Source: an uncultured Erysipelotrichaceae bacterium (GTDB lineage Bacteria; Bacillota_I; Bacilli_A; Erysipelotrichales; Erysipelotrichaceae). From it: a DNA stretch of 8,060 bases. The notes under the pieces were generated by a model that ran no database searches, was not told the DNA's origin, and worked only from the letters and a program-made list of their open reading frames with translations. The stretch is taken from NCBI GenBank assembly GCA_902795905.1, contig CADBMY010000253.1, positions 1-8,060 on the forward strand, written 5' to 3'. A program made the translations under genes and the position numbers. Of the stretch, positions 5,346 to 8,060 are shown piece after piece (position 1 is the first letter of the stretch; each line of letters opens with the position of its first letter).

Positions 5346-6803
5346 ATGAACTATAAAATGATCGGACGCCTGATCGCGCCTATTCTGTGTATCGAAGCAG
5401 TATTCATGCTGCCGGCACTGGGGATCGCTCACCTTGACGGGAGTAATGCTGCTGTGCGGGCTTTTGCGATGACGATTGCTGCTTCGGTGCTGGTAGCAGG
5501 ACTTCTGTGGGTCGGTACATCCAATGCACCCCGCAGAGGTTTTTATGCGCGTGAAGGCTTTGTGCTTACCGGTGCAGCCTGGATCGTCATGTCGGTCTTC
5601 GGTGCGCTGCCGTTCTGGATCTCCGGTGAGATCCCGCACTTTATCGATGCGCTGTTTGAGACGGTATCGGGCTTTACTACGACCGGTTCAAGTATCCTGC
5701 TGAATGTCGAGGAGATGTGCAGAGGCATGCTGTACTGGCGCAGCTTTACACACTGGGTCGGCGGTATGGGCGTACTGGTCTTCCTGCTGGCGATCGTCCC
5801 GATGAGCGGCAAGAATGAAGGCTTTACCCTGCATATTCTGAGAGCGGAGAGCCCGGGTCCTTCCGTAGGCAAACTGGTGCCGAGAATGCGTCAGACAGCG
5901 AAGATCCTGTATCTTCTGTATATTATGCTGACAGTGCTCGATGTCCTGTTCCTGATGCTGGGCGGTATGCCGCTGTTTGATGCATTATGTACAGCGTATG
6001 GCACAGCCGGTACCGGCGGCTTTGGCATCAAGGCGGATTCCATTGCCGGCTACAGTCCGTATCTGCAGAATGTCACAACGATATTCATGCTGCTGTTCGG
6101 TGTCAACTTCAGCTGTTACTATCTGCTGCTTCTGAAACGTGTGAAGGATGTCTTCAACGATGAAGAACTGCGTACATATGTCGGGGTTGTTGTCGTCAGT
6201 GCATTACTGATCGCGTTCAGTATCCGCGGTCTTTACCACTCTCTCGGAGAAGTGCTGCGGGTATCGTTCTTCCAGGTCGCTACCGTGATCACGACGACCG
6301 GTTTTGCGACAGCGGACTTTAACCAGTGGCCGGCATTTGCCAAGACGATCCTCGTGCTGCTGATGTTCTGCGGTGCCTGTGCAGGCAGTACCGGCGGCGG
6401 TATCAAGGTTGCCAGGATCCTGCTGCTGATCAGGAGTTTCCGCAGAAACCTGCACCAGAATCTGAGACCCCGTGAGATCAGTAATATCCGCATGAACGGA
6501 GCCAAGGTCGATGAGAAGGTCGTCAGTAATGTCGATGCCTATCTGATCGGGTATATGGGTATTATCGTGGTCAGTTTCCTGATCCTGTCTCTGGACGGGT
6601 TCTCATTTGAGACAAACCTGACGGCAGTGATCGCAACTTTCAACAATATCGGACCGGGTCTTGACATGGTCGGACCGGTAGGCAATTATTCTGCGTTCAG
6701 TGATCTTTCCAAGCTTGTCATGATCTTTGACATGCTGGCGGGAAGACTGGAGATCTATCCGATCGTACTGCTGTTCTCGCGCAGTACATGGTCAAGAAAG
6801 TGA
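5346..6803 (+). CDS. trkH: Trk potassium uptake protein TrkH (channel subunit)
   Basis: The membrane-embedded K+-conducting subunit, 485 residues, within the family's usual length. It is built from four membrane-pore-membrane repeats plus two extra N-terminal helices. All four selectivity-filter loops can be read: TTTGSS (111-116), GTAGTGGFG (219-227), TTTGFATAD (317-325) and NNIGPGL (433-439). The TrkH-typical CAGSTGGGIKVAR spans about 345-357, the region of the intramembrane gating loop. AGRLE (466-470) near the C-terminus is also conserved in the family. It starts 8 nt after trkA with only a weak GAGGA about 12 nt upstream, inside the end of trkA, so translation is probably coupled to trkA. 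The TGA stop overlaps the ribosome binding site of the next gene. Confidence 0.94.
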   Translation: MNYKMIGRLIAPILCIEAVFMLPALGIAHLDGSNAAVRAFAMTIAASVLVAGLLWVGTSNAPRRGFYAREGFVLTGAAWIVMSVFGALPFWISGEIPHFIDALFETVSGFTTTGSSILLNVEEMCRGMLYWRSFTHWVGGMGVLVFLLAIVPMSGKNEGFTLHILRAESPGPSVGKLVPRMRQTAKILYLLYIMLTVLDVLFLMLGGMPLFDALCTAYGTAGTGGFGIKADSIAGYSPYLQNVTTIFMLLFGVNFSCYYLLLLKRVKDVFNDEELRTYVGVVVVSALLIAFSIRGLYHSLGEVLRVSFFQVATVITTTGFATADFNQWPAFAKTILVLLMFCGACAGSTGGGIKVARILLLIRSFRRNLHQNLRPREISNIRMNGAKVDEKVVSNVDAYLIGYMGIIVVSFLILSLDGFSFETNLTAVIATFNNIGPGLDMVGPVGNYSAFSDLSKLVMIFDMLAGRLEIYPIVLLFSRSTWSRK

Positions 6804-6810
6804 GGCTGAC

Positions 6811-7638
6811 ATGGCACTTGTTCATCTGAATTTCGAAAGTCACTATCTTTACAACAATACCGATGTCAATATCATCCTGCCCGATATGCCGCGTACGGAT
6901 AAGCCGAAAGACTTCTACCGTTCCGGGAAGAAGTACAAGGTCCTGTGGCTGCTGCACGGTACCTTCGGCGACTATACCGACTGGATCCGCAAAAGCAATG
7001 TCGAGCTGTACGCCTGTGAGAAGGATGTGATCATCGTCATGCCTTCAGCGCTGAATTCCGACTATGTGGACTGGCATAATTTCGCGATGGGATACAACAT
7101 GTATTCCTACCTGACCGAAGAACTGATGCCCCTGATCTACGGCTGGTATCCTGCCAGTGATAAAAGAGAAGATAACTTCATTGCCGGTCTTTCCATGGGC
7201 GGTGCCGGAACAGCGCTCTATGCCCTGAATCATCCGGAACTGTTTGCCGGTGCCTATGTCATGAGCTCCAGCCCCAGACACTACAGCGATACATCTCTGA
7301 GCGGCACACAGTTTGCCGGAAGAGCGAAGAATGTGATCGAGAATGCCGGCGGTATGGACGCATACCTGAATTCCTATCAGAACACATGGGATCTGGTGAA
7401 GAAGAGAGTTGAAGAGAAGGCAGATCTGCCTGAGATGGTCTTTGCCTGCGGTACCAGTGATACGCTGGTATATAAGTCCTTCAAGGCATTTGAGAAGTAT
7501 GCCAACGAAGTAGGACTGAAGGCAGACTTCATCGAAGTAGATGGCTATACCCACGAATGGCGGTTCTGGGATCTCTGCATACAGGACTGTCTGAACAGAT
7601 TTGCGCCGAAAGAAGAAAACGCAGGGAATGCATTCTAG
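6811..7638 (+). CDS. Alpha/beta-hydrolase esterase (tributyrin esterase / esterase D-like)
   Basis: A serine esterase of 275 residues, similar in layout to the EstA tributyrin esterases and the esterase D/S-formylglutathione hydrolase group. Members cleave short-chain acyl or acetyl esters. The nucleophile elbow is GLSMG (126-130, S128). LLHGTFGD (48-55) supplies the oxyanion loop. The likely acid is D217 in CGTSDTLV and the likely base H248 in YTHEW. There is no signal peptide or membrane segment, so it should be cytoplasmic. The ATG at 6811 was chosen because GAGG (6802-6805), overlapping the trkH stop, lies 5 nt before it and MALVHLNFES matches the family's N-terminal strand. An in-frame extension from 6727 would lie inside trkH. 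It is the last gene of the operon and is followed at once by a terminator. The natural substrate is unknown. Confidence 0.88.
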   Translation: MALVHLNFESHYLYNNTDVNIILPDMPRTDKPKDFYRSGKKYKVLWLLHGTFGDYTDWIRKSNVELYACEKDVIIVMPSALNSDYVDWHNFAMGYNMYSYLTEELMPLIYGWYPASDKREDNFIAGLSMGGAGTALYALNHPELFAGAYVMSSSPRHYSDTSLSGTQFAGRAKNVIENAGGMDAYLNSYQNTWDLVKKRVEEKADLPEMVFACGTSDTLVYKSFKAFEKYANEVGLKADFIEVDGYTHEWRFWDLCIQDCLNRFAPKEENAGNAF

Positions 7639-7663
7639 GATCCGGGAATACCCGGATCTTTTT
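7639..7663 (+). terminator. Rho-independent terminator of the plus-strand operon
   Basis: GATCCGGG (7639-7646) and CCCGGATC (7651-7658) form an 8-bp stem with an AATA loop, followed by five T residues (7659-7663). It begins on the base after the esterase stop codon. Confidence 0.92.
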
Positions 7664-7671
7664 CTCTGCAC

Positions 7672-7698
7672 AAAAAACACAGGCATGTAAGCCTGTGT
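7672..7698 (-). terminator. Rho-independent terminator of the convergent minus-strand hydrolase
   Basis: ACACAGGC (7677-7684) and GCCTGTGT (7691-7698) form an 8-bp stem with a 6-nt loop. On the minus strand a T run (7676-7672) follows. It lies 7 nt beyond the stop of the hydrolase gene at the right edge and sits back to back with the plus-strand terminator. Confidence 0.88.
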
Positions 7699-7705
7699 AT
7701 GCGTA

Positions 7706-8060
7706 TTACTGTTTCCTGTAGATATCCTGCATGAAGAGATCTGCCAGCGGAAGCCACATCTCGAAGCCCGGGTAGTTGACCTTGCCGTCCAGCAGTCTTG
7801 CGCCGGCTTTACCGTGAGGTGTAGCCGCAAAAGTATGTACCTCGACCGGGATGCCGTGAGCGATCAGATCGGGATAGACATAGTTCAGGTTATCCAGAGC
7901 TTTGTCTTCTCTTCCTACCGCAAAAAAGGTCGGAGGATAATGTACACCTTCATAGCTGAAGGAATCACCGACAAAGCGGGGTCCGTAAATGCACAGGAAG
8001 GCATTCAGATCTGCACTGACCTGATCCAGTTCATCAGGTTCATAATCCGGATAGAGATCA
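7706..8060 (-). CDS. Alpha/beta-hydrolase (acetyl-esterase/lipase type), 3' end only
   Basis: This is the last 117 residues of a gene that continues past the right edge; its start and nucleophile region lie outside the window. The visible part reads YPPTFFAVGREDKAL (41-55 of the fragment), the usual strand and loop carrying the acid residue (D52), and FAATPHGKAG (77-86), where H82 should be the catalytic histidine. This arrangement is typical of the C-terminal half of BD-FAE/acetyl-esterase-like alpha/beta hydrolases that act on small acylated compounds or plant polysaccharide side groups. It ends with TAA at 7708-7706. It belongs to a different branch from the esterase at 6811-7638, so the two are not a recent duplication. 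The substrate is unknown. Confidence 0.75.
   Translation of the reverse strand, partial: DLYPDYEPDELDQVSADLNAFLCIYGPRFVGDSFSYEGVHYPPTFFAVGREDKALDNLNYVYPDLIAHGIPVEVHTFAATPHGKAGARLLDGKVNYPGFEMWLPLADLFMQDIYRKQ

Noticed and set aside
6727..6810. Upstream in-frame start giving the esterase 28 more residues
   Set aside because: It lies inside the end of trkH, the residues do not look like the esterase family, and the ATG at 6811 has its own ribosome binding site.
7045..7830. 261-codon minus-strand open frame opposite the esterase and across the terminators
   Set aside because: It crosses two strong convergent terminators and overlaps two well-supported hydrolase genes in other frames.
1..8060. 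CRISPR arrays, tRNA or rRNA genes, prophage or toxin-antitoxin modules
   Set aside because: I saw no regularly spaced repeats, no cloverleaf-like segments and no such genes by eye on either strand.

Overview
The window looks like chromosomal core-type DNA from a Gram-positive (Firmicutes-like) bacterium of roughly balanced base composition. Strong AGGAGG-type ribosome binding sites, near-consensus sigma-A promoters, an extended -10 element and rho-independent terminators all point that way. An anaerobic gut Erysipelotrichia or Clostridia relative is my best guess from the gene mix (SPFH pair, ROK kinase without zinc ligands, tributyrin-esterase-like hydrolase), but nothing here proves the lineage.

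Layout. Bases 1-86 hold three consecutive hairpins that end the hflKC transcript and also resemble palindromic ends of IS200/IS605-type elements. Bases 87-1902 (minus strand) encode an HflK/HflC pair of membrane-anchored SPFH proteins. Bases 1903-2173 are a divergent regulatory region: a minus-strand promoter drives a structured leader of about 170 nt before hflK, and a plus-strand promoter sits directly against the ATG of the next gene. From 2174 to 7638 five plus-strand genes are packed tightly: a metallo-beta-lactamase-fold hydrolase, a ROK sugar kinase, TrkA, TrkH and an alpha/beta-hydrolase esterase, closed by a strong terminator. The right edge holds the 3' end of a second, convergent alpha/beta hydrolase (minus strand) with its own terminator.

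Function. TrkA and TrkH form a complete potassium-uptake system: a cytoplasmic nucleotide-gated ring and the membrane channel subunit. The flanking hydrolase, sugar kinase and esterase look like small-molecule metabolism genes cotranscribed with it, with no obvious pathway link. HflK and HflC are expected to form the membrane-associated cage that modulates the FtsH protease; ftsH is not in the window.

The most interesting element is the hflK leader. Its first ~85 nt carry sequence blocks and a closing helix reminiscent of the yybP-ykoY manganese riboswitch. It is followed by a chain of mutually exclusive hairpins ending in an intrinsic terminator just before the hflK ribosome binding site. 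If right, hflKC is controlled by a metal-sensing transcription-attenuation switch, an unusual target for that class. This is inferred from reading the sequence and needs a covariance-model search and RNA probing.
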